A stretch of 5,553 bases of DNA from Betaproteobacteria bacterium (GCA_947456915.1 CANGUQ010000285.1:1-5553), one strand, 5' to 3'; shown: positions 1 to 5,359, numbered from the stretch's first letter. A program made the numbers and translations. Notes: generated by a model not told the origin, from the sequence alone.

Positions 1-182
1 AGCGCGAGGGCTGGCGGGTGGCGATCGCCGCGTACGCCGAAGCGCCGCTCGATGCGCTGCCGCGGCGGGTGAACGTCGATTCCGGGTTCGATCTGCCGGG
101 GGCCGAGCCGGGTACGCCGGCTGCGCCGCTGCAGGTGCGGCTGCTGATCGACGAGTGGGTGCACCCCCCGGGGGTGCAGTGA
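1..182 (+). CDS. lolB: Outer-membrane lipoprotein localisation protein LolB, C-terminal end (5' partial)
   Basis: LolB is the outer-membrane-anchored receptor that takes lipoproteins from the periplasmic carrier LolA and inserts them into the outer membrane. Only the last 59 codons are present, with the frame starting at base 3 and TGA at 180-182. The tail reads GWRVAIAAYAEAP, then LPRRVNVDSG, then LQVRLLIDEWV. This matches the end of LolB proteins: a GW-x-V strand, an LP-R-x-(L/V) strand and a final strand ending in a Trp. The stop overlaps the probable GTG start of ispE (GTGA at 179-182). lolB directly before ispE is the usual arrangement in Beta- and Gammaproteobacteria, which supports the call as much as the short sequence does. 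The signal peptide and lipobox would lie outside the window. Identification is good but rests on a fragment plus context. Confidence 0.82.
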   Translation, partial: REGWRVAIAAYAEAPLDALPRRVNVDSGFDLPGAEPGTPAAPLQVRLLIDEWVHPPGVQ

Positions 183-1063
183 ATCCGCTCGCGATCGCGC
201 CCGCCGCGATGCAGTACTACCCCGCGCCGGCCAAGCTCAACCTGATGCTGCACGTGACCGGTCGTCGCGCCGACGGCTATCACCTGCTGCAGACGGTGTT
301 CCGCTTCATCGATCACGCCGATCGCATCGGGCTGTCGGTGCGCGAGGACGGGGCGATCGTGCGAGTGAACGACGTGGCCGGTGTCGCCGAGGCCGATGAC
401 CTCACCGTGCGCGCGGCGCGCGCGCTGCAGCAGGCGAGCGGCTGCCGGCTGGGTGCCGACATCGAGGTGATGAAGCGCATCCCGCAGGGGGGCGGCCTCG
501 GCGGTGGCAGTTCGGATGCGGCGACTGTGCTGCTCGTGCTGAACCGCCTGTGGGGCGTCGGGCTGGCGCGCGAGACGCTGCAGTCGATCGGCCTCGGGCT
601 GGGCGCGGACGTGCCGGTGTTCGTGTTCGGCCAGACCGCATTTGCCGGTGGCGTGGGCGAGGAACTGACGCCGATTGCCGCGGAACCCGCGTGGTACGTG
701 GTGCTGGTGCCGCCGGTCGCGGTGCCCACGCGCGAGGTGTTTCAGGCACCCGATTTGACACGGGATTCGCCAGCCGCGAAAATCGCGGGTTTTTCGGGGC
801 CTCATTACCGATTTCCGCTGACGCCGGGTCGCAACGACCTGGAGCCGGTGGTGGTGGCGCGGTTTCCGGCAGTGCGCGAACATCTCGCGTGGCTGCGGGA
901 GCACGGGCCGGCGGCAATGAGCGGTTCGGGCGCCTGCGTGTTCGCGGCGTTCCGCACCGAGGACGAAGCACGTGCGGTGTTGGCGCGGCGTCCGGCGCCG
1001 ATGCAGGGATTCGTGGCAGCGGGGCTGGATCGTCACCCGCTGCACGGCTTCGCTGCCCCGTGA
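179..1063 (+). CDS. ispE: 4-diphosphocytidyl-2-C-methyl-D-erythritol kinase
   Basis: IspE phosphorylates CDP-methylerythritol with ATP in the cytosolic MEP pathway to isopentenyl and dimethylallyl diphosphate. It is a GHMP-superfamily kinase and all the hallmarks are visible, numbered from the GTG at 179: PAPAKLN with the substrate-binding Lys at about residue 19, GRRADGYH just after, the glycine-rich ATP loop PQGGGLGGGSSDAA at 102-115, the catalytic Asp in LGADVPVF at about 144, and the GHMP motif MSGSGAC at 247-253. The start is uncertain. GTG 179 overlaps the lolB stop (GTGA) and has a G-run 5 bases upstream, giving 294 residues. ATG 209 gives 284 residues, closer to the E. coli length of 283 and beginning right at MQYYPAPAKLN, but has no clear ribosome binding site. 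An earlier GTG at 155 is less likely. Probably co-transcribed with lolB, and possibly with the tRNA 22 bases downstream. Confidence 0.96.
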   Translation: MNPLAIAPAAMQYYPAPAKLNLMLHVTGRRADGYHLLQTVFRFIDHADRIGLSVREDGAIVRVNDVAGVAEADDLTVRAARALQQASGCRLGADIEVMKRIPQGGGLGGGSSDAATVLLVLNRLWGVGLARETLQSIGLGLGADVPVFVFGQTAFAGGVGEELTPIAAEPAWYVVLVPPVAVPTREVFQAPDLTRDSPAAKIAGFSGPHYRFPLTPGRNDLEPVVVARFPAVREHLAWLREHGPAAMSGSGACVFAAFRTEDEARAVLARRPAPMQGFVAAGLDRHPLHGFAAP

Positions 1064-1085
1064 GGGGCGGCAGCCAAGGGTTCAT

Positions 1086-1160
1086 TGGGGAGTCGCCAAG
1101 TGGTAAGGCACCGGATTTTGATTCCGGCATTCGTAGGTTCGATCCCTACCTCCCCAGCCA
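1086..1160 (+). tRNA. tRNA-Gln (anticodon TTG)
   Basis: This is a complete cloverleaf of 75 bases. The acceptor arm is 1086-1092 paired with 1150-1156, the D stem is GCC/GGC, the anticodon stem is CCGGA/TCCGG (1111-1115 and 1123-1127), and the T arm is GTAGG-TTCGATC-CCTAC. The seven-base anticodon loop TTTTGAT at 1116-1122 places TTG at 1118-1120, which reads CAA and, by wobble, CAG. The weak U1-A72 pair and discriminator G73 are known GlnRS identity features and are both present. CCA is encoded at 1158-1160. The gene begins 22 bases after the ispE stop, and a tRNA-Gln between ispE and prs is part of the conserved order in many proteobacteria. It probably matures from a longer transcript, since no promoter is evident in the short gap. 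Confidence 0.98.
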
Positions 1161-1196
1161 GTTGCCTGACCACCACCCCGCGCCCGGTGCGCACGG

Positions 1197-1240
1197 TGCC
1201 TGCGGTGTGCCGCGCAGTGCGTACGGCGCGCCGGCAGGCA
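1197..1240 (+). promoter_or_regulatory. Strong RNA stem-loop between tRNA-Gln and prs
   Basis: Bases 1197-1203 (TGCCTGC) pair with 1234-1240 (GCAGGCA). After a single bulged G at 1233, bases 1204-1212 pair with 1224-1232, giving a 16-bp stem; the remaining loop can add a small CGC/GCG stem. Two pairs (1206-1230 and 1208-1228) are U-G on the + transcript and would be A-C mismatches on the other strand, so the fold suits RNA made in the tRNA-to-prs direction. No T-run follows, so it is not a canonical intrinsic terminator. It may attenuate or process the ispE/tRNA transcript, or form part of the prs leader; the role is inferred only. Confidence 0.5.
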
Positions 1241-1310
1241 GCGCAGGGTGCGAGTCAGGTGTTCCCATCCACCGGTTCAGTCAGCCCGCCGCAGGGCGTT
1301 CGGAGCGAAC

Positions 1311-2267
1311 ATGGCCTATGACCGGTTGATGGTGTTCGGCGGCAGCGCGAGCCGCAAGCTCGCCGAGGGCGTGGTACGCCATCTGAACATCCACCTGGGG
1401 CGCGCCAACATCGGACGCTTCAGCGACGGCGAGACGATGGTCGAACTGCTCGAGAACGTGCGCGGCAAGGACGTGTTCGTGCTGCAGTCAACCTGCTCGC
1501 CGGCCAACGACAACCTGATGGAACTGATGGCGATGGTCGATGCGCTCAAGCGCTCGTCGGCCGCGCGCGTCACCGCCGCCATCCCGTACTTCGGCTACGC
1601 CCGGCAGGATCGCCGGCCGCGCTCGGCGCGGGTGCCGATCACCGCGAAGGTGGTGGCCAACATGCTGCAGTCGGTCGGCGTCGACCGCGTGCTGACGATG
1701 GACCTGCACGCCGACCAGATCCAGGGCTTCTTCGACATTCCGGTGGACAACATCTACGGCCTGCCGATGCTGCTGGGCGACGTGTGGAAGCGCGACTACC
1801 AGGACCTGTGCGTGGTGTCGCCCGACACCGGTGGCGTCGTGCGCGCGCGCGCGATGGCAAGCCGGCTCGAAGCCGATCTGGTGATCATCGACAAGCGCCG
1901 TCCGAAGGCGAACGTCTCCGAAGTGATGAACATCATCGGCGAGGTGCAGGGCCGCACCTGCGTGATCGTCGACGACATGGTGGACACCGCCGGCACCCTG
2001 GTGAAGGCGGCGCAGGCACTCAAGGACAGCGGCGCACTGCGCGTGGTCGCCTACTGTACGCACGCGGTGCTGTCGGGGCCGGCGATCGAGCGCATCTCGA
2101 CGTCGTCGCATCTCGACGAACTCGTGGTGACCGACACGATTCCGCTGACCGAGGAAGCGCGCGGATGCGGCGACCGCATCCGCCAGCTGTCGGTCGCCTC
2201 GCTCCTCGCCGAGACGATCCTGCGCGTGAGCAACGAGGACTCGGTCAGCTCGCTGTTCATGGACTGA
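1311..2267 (+). CDS. prs: Ribose-phosphate pyrophosphokinase (PRPP synthetase)
   Basis: Prs makes 5-phosphoribosyl-1-pyrophosphate from ribose-5-phosphate and ATP, the cytosolic precursor for purines, pyrimidines, histidine, tryptophan and NAD. The 318-residue product is close to the E. coli length (315) and aligns by eye along its whole length. Visible motifs are RFSDGE at 36-41 and ENVRG at 48-52 in the N-terminal ATP and dimer region, YFGYARQDRR at 93-102 in the flexible catalytic/ATP-binding segment, DLHADQIQGFFD at 131-142, DKRRPKANV starting at 194, and the PRPP/ribose-5-phosphate loop VDDMVDTAGTL at 220-230. ATG 1311 is chosen because it has GGAG at 1302-1305 with a 5-base spacer and gives the expected MAYDRLMVF-type N-terminus. 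The frame extends back to 1248, but that stretch does not resemble Prs. A small deviation is Thr in SPDTGGVVRA, where Ile or Val is usual; it should not affect catalysis. It probably expresses with the tRNA upstream or from an unseen promoter in 1161-1310. Confidence 0.98.
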   Translation: MAYDRLMVFGGSASRKLAEGVVRHLNIHLGRANIGRFSDGETMVELLENVRGKDVFVLQSTCSPANDNLMELMAMVDALKRSSAARVTAAIPYFGYARQDRRPRSARVPITAKVVANMLQSVGVDRVLTMDLHADQIQGFFDIPVDNIYGLPMLLGDVWKRDYQDLCVVSPDTGGVVRARAMASRLEADLVIIDKRRPKANVSEVMNIIGEVQGRTCVIVDDMVDTAGTLVKAAQALKDSGALRVVAYCTHAVLSGPAIERISTSSHLDELVVTDTIPLTEEARGCGDRIRQLSVASLLAETILRVSNEDSVSSLFMD

Positions 2268-2416
2268 TCCGCATCACCCCGGCGGGCGCGAGCGCCTGCT
2301 GGACAGCCGGCCCGGCGTGTTCGTGCGCGTGCCGGCAGTGTTTCCCGGTACGTTCTCTTCGTGCCGGTTGCGCAGTCGTCGCAGTCTGCATCACGGTCCG
2401 CGACGGTTGCTTTCCC

Positions 2417-2440
2417 GGGCGCTCTGGTCGCGGAGCGCTC
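2417..2440 (+). promoter_or_regulatory. Stem-loop in the rplY leader, just before the ribosome binding site
   Basis: Bases 2417-2424 (GGGCGCTC) pair with 2433-2440 (GAGCGCTC) through eight pairs, one of them G-U on the + transcript, with a U-G closing pair possible inside and a six-base loop. It ends 11 bases before the AAGGA ribosome binding site at 2451-2455. A leader hairpin so near the start could tune rplY translation or stabilise the message. That is inference from position; no known ribosomal-protein leader class was recognised. The rest of the 195-base prs-rplY gap has other short G+C-rich inverted repeats (for example GCCGGC at 2306 and 2331) but no clear sigma-70 promoter. Confidence 0.4.
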
Positions 2441-2462
2441 CAACACAACCAAGGAAGTCATC

Positions 2463-3137
2463 ATGTCACTCGAAGTCAGCGCGAAAGCGCGCCAGCTGCA
2501 GGGCAAGGGTGCGAGCCGCCGCCTGCGCAGTGCCGGCACCGTTCCGGGCATCCTCTACGGAGCGAACGAGCCGGCGCAGTCGATCGAACTCAATCACCAG
2601 GCGCTGTTCCAGCAGATGCGCAACGAGACCTTTCACGCCTCGGTGCTCACGATGGATCTGGACGGCTCGAAGCTGCAGGTGCTGCTGCGCGACGTGCAGA
2701 TGCACCCGTGGAAGCGCCAGATCGTGCACGTCGATTTCCAGCGCGTGGCCGCGGATCAGGAGATCACGATGCGCGTGCCGCTGCACTACATCAACGCCGA
2801 GCAGTCGCAGGCGGTGAAGTTCGGCGGGGCGATCGTCACCCACATCATGAACGAGGTCGAGGTGGCGTGTCTGCCGAAGTACCTGCCCGAGTTCATCGAT
2901 GTCGACCTGTCGAGCATCACCGTCGGCCACAGCGTGCACATGTCCGACCTGAAGCTGCCCGAAGGCGTGCGCCTGCCGGGTCTCGCCCGCGGCGATTCGC
3001 CGGTGGCGAGCGCGTCGGTGCCGCGCGGTGCTGCTGAAGAGGAAAGCAAGACAGAGGGCGCCGGGGCTGCAGCATCGGCGGCTGCCGGCGGCGACAAGAA
3101 AGAGCCGGCCAAGAAAGAGCCCGAGAAGAAGAAGTAA
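2463..3137 (+). CDS. rplY: 50S ribosomal protein bL25, long CTC/TL5-type form
   Basis: bL25 binds 5S rRNA in the central protuberance of the large ribosomal subunit. The 224-residue product is the long two-domain version rather than the roughly 94-residue E. coli type. Residues 1 to about 92 are the 5S-binding L25 domain, with GASRRLR at 16-22, VPGILYG at 27-33, and VLLRDVQMHPWKRQIVHVDF around 73-92. Residues about 97-190 are the beta-rich CTC domain (MRVPLHYINAE, VEVACLPKYLPEFIDVDLS). Residues 191-224 are a low-complexity Ala/Gly tract ending in a Lys/Glu-rich tail, probably disordered. ATG 2463 is preceded by AAGGAAG at 2451-2457. The gene sits between prs and pth as usual and is followed by two hairpins, the second a strong terminator. 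In some bacteria long bL25 is called Ctc, a general-stress protein; nothing here shows stress control. Confidence 0.97.
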   Translation: MSLEVSAKARQLQGKGASRRLRSAGTVPGILYGANEPAQSIELNHQALFQQMRNETFHASVLTMDLDGSKLQVLLRDVQMHPWKRQIVHVDFQRVAADQEITMRVPLHYINAEQSQAVKFGGAIVTHIMNEVEVACLPKYLPEFIDVDLSSITVGHSVHMSDLKLPEGVRLPGLARGDSPVASASVPRGAAEEESKTEGAGAAASAAAGGDKKEPAKKEPEKKK

Positions 3138-3149
3138 CCCGTCGACCGC

Positions 3150-3179
3150 TCCGGAACCGGGGCTGCGCCCCGTTCCGGA
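3150..3179 (+). other. Long hairpin after rplY without a T-run
   Basis: Bases 3150-3163 pair with 3167-3179 to form a 13-bp stem with one bulged C (3157 or 3158) and a TGC loop. It begins 12 bases after the rplY stop. No T-run follows, so on its own it is more likely an RNA 3'-end stabiliser or a dispersed palindrome than an intrinsic terminator. Its core, GGGCTGCGCCCC, recurs at 4010-4021 in the spacer before ychF. Confidence 0.55.
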
Positions 3180-3204
3180 CCTGCGGCAGCGACGACGAAC
3201 AGCG

Positions 3205-3229
3205 AAAAAGGGGCCAGGCCCCTTTTTTT
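3205..3229 (+). terminator. Intrinsic terminator of the prs/rplY transcript
   Basis: GGGG at 3210-3213 pairs with CCCC at 3219-3222 around the loop CCAGG, and the stem is extended by five A (3205-3209) pairing with the first T residues of the run 3223-3229. A stable G+C core followed directly by seven T and more pyrimidines is the classic Rho-independent pattern. The flanking A-run means it could work in both directions. It separates rplY from pth, which implies that pth-ychF has its own promoter or relies on read-through. Confidence 0.93.
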
Positions 3230-3313
3230 CTTCTTCCTTTACTTCCGGCCGGGGCAGACGATGGGATGCGGACGCACGAGGCATGAGCCGGCAACACGCT
3301 GCGCGCAGGCGCG

Positions 3314-3907
3314 ATGAAGCTGCTCGTCGGTCTCGGCAACCCCGGCGCTCAGTACGAGCGCACGCGACACAACGCGGGCTTCTGGCTGATCGACCGGCTG
3401 GCGCGGGCGAGCGGTGCCTCACTGCACAACGAGTCGCGCTTTCACGGGCTCGCCGCGCGCACCACGATCGTCGGCGAGACCTGCTGGCTGCTCGAGCCGC
3501 AGACATTCATGAACCTGAGCGGTCGGTCGGTGGCAGCACTGGCGAACTTCTACAAGATCGCTCCGGCCGACGTGATCGTCGCGCACGACGAACTCGATCT
3601 GCCCCCCGGCAGCGCGAAGATGAAGCTCGGCGGCGGCTTCGCCGGCCATAACGGCCTGAAGGACATCACCGCGCAACTCGGTACGCGCGATTTCTGGAGA
3701 CTGCGCCTGGGCATCGGCCACCCGGGCGACAAGGCGCAGGTGCACGGTTACGTGCTGAACCCGCCGCGCGCGGAAGAGCAGACGCTGATCGACGATGCGA
3801 TCGACCGCGCGCTGGGCGTGATCGAGCATATCGCTCGCGGTGACTTCGAGGCCGCGATGCTGCGGTTGCATACGAAAGCCGGAACCGCGGCGAAGGGGGC
3901 GGCATGA
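3314..3907 (+). CDS. pth: Peptidyl-tRNA hydrolase
   Basis: Pth hydrolyses the ester bond in peptidyl-tRNAs that fall off the ribosome, recycling tRNA; it is a cytosolic enzyme usually essential in bacteria. The 197-residue product is near the E. coli length (194). Visible motifs are VGLGNPG at 5-11 with Asn9, RTRHNAGF with the catalytic His19 (E. coli His20), FMNLSG with Asn67, HDELDLPPG with Asp92, and GGHNGLKD-like GFAGHNGLKD with Asn113, followed by RLRLGIGHPGDK. The active-site set is complete. ATG 3314 is the only in-frame start giving the conserved N-terminus; its ribosome binding site is weak (CAGG about 4 bases upstream, inside the palindrome CTGCGCGCAG at 3299-3308). The stop overlaps an ATG as ATGA at 3904-3907. 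pth followed by ychF is a widely conserved pair. Confidence 0.98.
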   Translation: MKLLVGLGNPGAQYERTRHNAGFWLIDRLARASGASLHNESRFHGLAARTTIVGETCWLLEPQTFMNLSGRSVAALANFYKIAPADVIVAHDELDLPPGSAKMKLGGGFAGHNGLKDITAQLGTRDFWRLRLGIGHPGDKAQVHGYVLNPPRAEEQTLIDDAIDRALGVIEHIARGDFEAAMLRLHTKAGTAAKGAA

Positions 3908-3950
3908 TCATCCCCGTTCATCCGCCAGCGGTCGGCAACAGGAGTGAAGC

Positions 3951-3983
3951 ATGAGCCTGAAGTGCGGGATCGTCGGACTGCCG
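3951..3983 (+). repeat. Direct repeat, copy 1: duplicated first 33 bases of ychF
   Basis: These 33 bases are identical to 4070-4102, including every third codon position, and encode MSLKCGIVGLP. The identity begins at the A of ATG and stops sharply after the CCG of codon 11. The offset of 119 bases is not a multiple of three. Bases just upstream also resemble each other (AGGAGTGA at 3940-3947 and AGGGGTGA near 4059-4066), so the duplicated unit may once have included the ribosome binding site. Confidence 0.95.
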
Positions 3984-4073
3984 GAAGGGCACAGGGAGCT
4001 GCGCCCTGCGGGCTGCGCCCCCCGTGACCCCCGCGGTGTCGTGTCGACGCTGGACGAGAGGGGTGAGCAATGA
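3951..4073 (+). pseudogene. Upstream partial copy of ychF: 40-codon frame coupled to the true ychF start
   Basis: ATG 3951 has a better ribosome binding site (AGGAG at 3940-3944, 6 bases away) than many genes here. The frame reads MSLKCGIVGLP, exactly as in YchF, and then leaves the family: EGHRELRPAGCAPRDPRGVV, then STLDERGEQ, ending at TGA 4071-4073. That stop overlaps the true ychF ATG as ATGA. Codons TCG ACG CTG (STL) near the end match the codons of the YchF P-loop GKSTLF, within a 10-base match (4043-4052 and 4114-4123), so the copy may be a ychF 5' end split by an insertion. The spacer has two hairpins, CAGGG/CCCTG (3992-3996 with 4004-4008) and GGGC/GCCC (4010-4013 with 4017-4020). 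It could be a dead duplication, an assembly artefact or a translated leader peptide; I favour a degenerate duplication that may still be translated. Confidence 0.55.
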
Positions 4074-4102
4074 GCCTGAAGTGCGGGATCGTCGGACTGC
4101 CG
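4070..4102 (+). repeat. Direct repeat, copy 2: start of the intact ychF
   Basis: This is the second copy of the exact 33-base repeat. Here it continues directly into the P-loop (NVGKST), so this copy heads the functional gene. AGGGG lies about 6 bases before its ATG. Confidence 0.95.
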
Positions 4103-5164
4103 AACGTGGGCAAGTCGACGCTGTTCAATGCGCTGACCAAGGCGGGCATCGCGGCGGAGAACTATCCGTTCTGCACGATCGAGCCCAACGTCGGCATCGT
4201 CGAGGTGCCCGATCCGCGGCTCGCGAGGCTCGCGGCGATCGCCAGACCGGAGAAGGTGATCCCGGCGGTGGTCGAGTTCGTCGACATCGCCGGGCTGGTC
4301 GCCGGCGCATCCAAGGGCGAAGGGCTGGGCAACCAGTTCCTCGCCAACATCCGCGAGACCGACGCGATCGCGCACGTGGTGCGCTGCTTCGACGACCCGA
4401 ACGTGATCCACGTCTCGAACAAGGTGGATCCGCTCGCCGACATCGAGACCATCAACACCGAGCTTGCGCTCGCCGATCTGGCCAACGTCGAGAAGCAGGT
4501 GCAGCGCGTATCCAAGCTCGCGCGCAGCGGCGGCGACAAGGAAGCCGCACGCCTGCTGCCGCTGCTGGAGAGGTGCCGCGCCCAGCTCGACCAGGCCCGG
4601 CCCGTCAGAGCGCTCGATCTGGACGACGACGAGCGGGCGCTGCTCAAGCCGATCTGCCTGATCACCGCCAAGCCGACAATGTACGTCGCGAACGTGAAGG
4701 AAGGCGGCTTCGAGAACAACCCCTACCTCGACGCCGTGCGCGCACACGCGCAGGCCGAGGGTGCGCCGGTGGTCGCGGTGTGCGCGGCGATCGAGGCCGA
4801 GATCGCCGACATGTCCGACGAGGACAAGTCGGTGTTCCTCGCCGACATCGGCATGGACGAGCCGGGGCTCGACCGCGTGATCCGCGCCGGCTTCGCGCTG
4901 CTCGGGCTGCAGACCTACTTCACGGCCGGACCGAAGGAAGTGCGCGCGTGGACCGTGAAGATCGGCGCCACCGCCCCGCAGGCCGCCGGCGTGATCCACA
5001 CCGATTTCGAACGCGGCTTCATCCGCGCCGAGGTCATTGCCTTCGACGACTACGTCACGCTCAAGGGCGAACAGGGCGCGAAGGAGGCGGGCAAGATGCG
5101 GCTCGAGGGCAAGGAGTACGTGGTGCGCGACGGTGACGTGATGCACTTCCGCTTCAACGTCTGA
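4070..5164 (+). CDS. ychF: Redox-responsive ATPase YchF (OLA1 family, Obg-related P-loop NTPase)
   Basis: YchF/OLA1 proteins are translation-factor-class P-loop NTPases that bind ribosomes and, unusually for the Obg group, prefer ATP to GTP; in E. coli YchF has been linked to oxidative-stress responses. The product of 364 residues matches the E. coli length (363). In order it shows the G1/P-loop GLPNVGKST at 9-17, the switch/G3 region VDIAGL at 71-76, a helical insertion around 120-200, the non-canonical specificity motif NVKE at 208-211 in place of NKxD (the hallmark of this family), and a C-terminal TGS domain from about 280 (YFTAGPKEVRAWTV, IHTDFERGFIRAEVI, ending DVMHFRFNV). ATG 4070 is chosen because it opens directly into the intact P-loop and has AGGGG 6 bases upstream. 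Its start is duplicated 119 bases upstream, and the upstream frame overlaps it by ATGA, so initiation here may depend partly on coupling. It is probably co-transcribed with pth. Confidence 0.98.
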   Translation: MSLKCGIVGLPNVGKSTLFNALTKAGIAAENYPFCTIEPNVGIVEVPDPRLARLAAIARPEKVIPAVVEFVDIAGLVAGASKGEGLGNQFLANIRETDAIAHVVRCFDDPNVIHVSNKVDPLADIETINTELALADLANVEKQVQRVSKLARSGGDKEAARLLPLLERCRAQLDQARPVRALDLDDDERALLKPICLITAKPTMYVANVKEGGFENNPYLDAVRAHAQAEGAPVVAVCAAIEAEIADMSDEDKSVFLADIGMDEPGLDRVIRAGFALLGLQTYFTAGPKEVRAWTVKIGATAPQAAGVIHTDFERGFIRAEVIAFDDYVTLKGEQGAKEAGKMRLEGKEYVVRDGDVMHFRFNV

Positions 5165-5246
5165 CGGTCGGGGCGGATTTCGGCAGTCTTCTCGGGACCT
5201 CTCCGGAATATCAAGCTGTTGATTTACATAGGGAAGATGGCCCGGG

Positions 5247-5264
5247 CGGTGCCGCTGAGCACCG
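5247..5264 (+). terminator. Possible weak terminator hairpin downstream of ychF
   Basis: CGGTGC (5247-5252) pairs with GCACCG (5259-5264) around a six-base loop, and two G-T pairs can extend the base. Only two T follow, so it is at best a weak or Rho-assisted terminator. No better candidate was seen between the ychF stop and the integrase gene. Confidence 0.25.
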
Positions 5265-5282
5265 TTGCAAGCCGATCCGAAA

Positions 5283-5341
5283 GTGGGTAGCGTCGCGGGT
5301 ATGGACCGTTCGCCACCTCGAAAATTGGTGGGTACGGTCGC
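5283..5341. repeat. Cluster of three related direct and inverted repeats before the integrase gene
   Basis: Unit A is GTGGGTAGCGTCGC at 5283-5296. Unit C is GTGGGTACGGTCGC at 5328-5341 and matches A at 12 of 14 bases, 45 bases apart. Unit B is on the opposite strand: the complement of 5303-5317 reads GGTGGCGAACGGTCC and shares GGTGG and ACGGTC with unit C. Units B and C therefore also form an inverted repeat (GACCGT/ACGGTC and CCACC/GGTGG) around an A+T-rich loop. Clustered short repeats between an attachment site and a tyrosine integrase gene often serve as arm-type binding sites or as operator sites controlling the integrase; that function is inferred. Confidence 0.5.
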
Positions 5342-5359
5342 CAACCCTTCGAGGCGCCC

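Noticed and set aside
1086..1160. tRNA-Gln as the attachment site of the integrase element
   Set aside because: The integrase lies about 4 kb away behind intact conserved genes, and no copy of the tRNA 3' end is visible near 5165-5359.
1248..1310. N-terminal extension of prs back to 1248
   Set aside because: The 21 added residues do not resemble Prs, while ATG 1311 has GGAG at a 5-base spacing and the expected N-terminus.
2268..2462. Sigma-70 promoter for rplY (TTGCGC near 2367)
   Set aside because: No acceptable -10 hexamer lies at 16-18 bases, so a promoter cannot be supported from sequence alone.
1784..3037. Long + strand frame crossing from prs into rplY
   Set aside because: It overlaps two clearly identified genes in another frame and reads as an Arg/Gly/Ala-rich shadow product.
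3230..3313. Promoter for pth after the rplY terminator
   Set aside because: One is expected because of the terminator, but no convincing -35/-10 pair is visible; TTTACT-like bases lack a matching -10.
4024..5136. Long + strand frame overlapping ychF in a different phase
   Set aside because: Arg-rich shadow translation of ychF; no motif, and the true frame has complete G motifs and a TGS domain.
5283..5341. Start of a CRISPR array
   Set aside because: Only three short, imperfect, mixed-orientation units with uneven spacing; no regular repeat-spacer pattern.
3908..5344. Very long open frame on the minus strand opposite ychF
   Set aside because: It mirrors the codon structure of a well-supported + strand gene in G+C-rich DNA, where antisense stops are rare. 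Its predicted product is low-complexity and rich in Arg, His, Val and Asp, with no recognisable domain.
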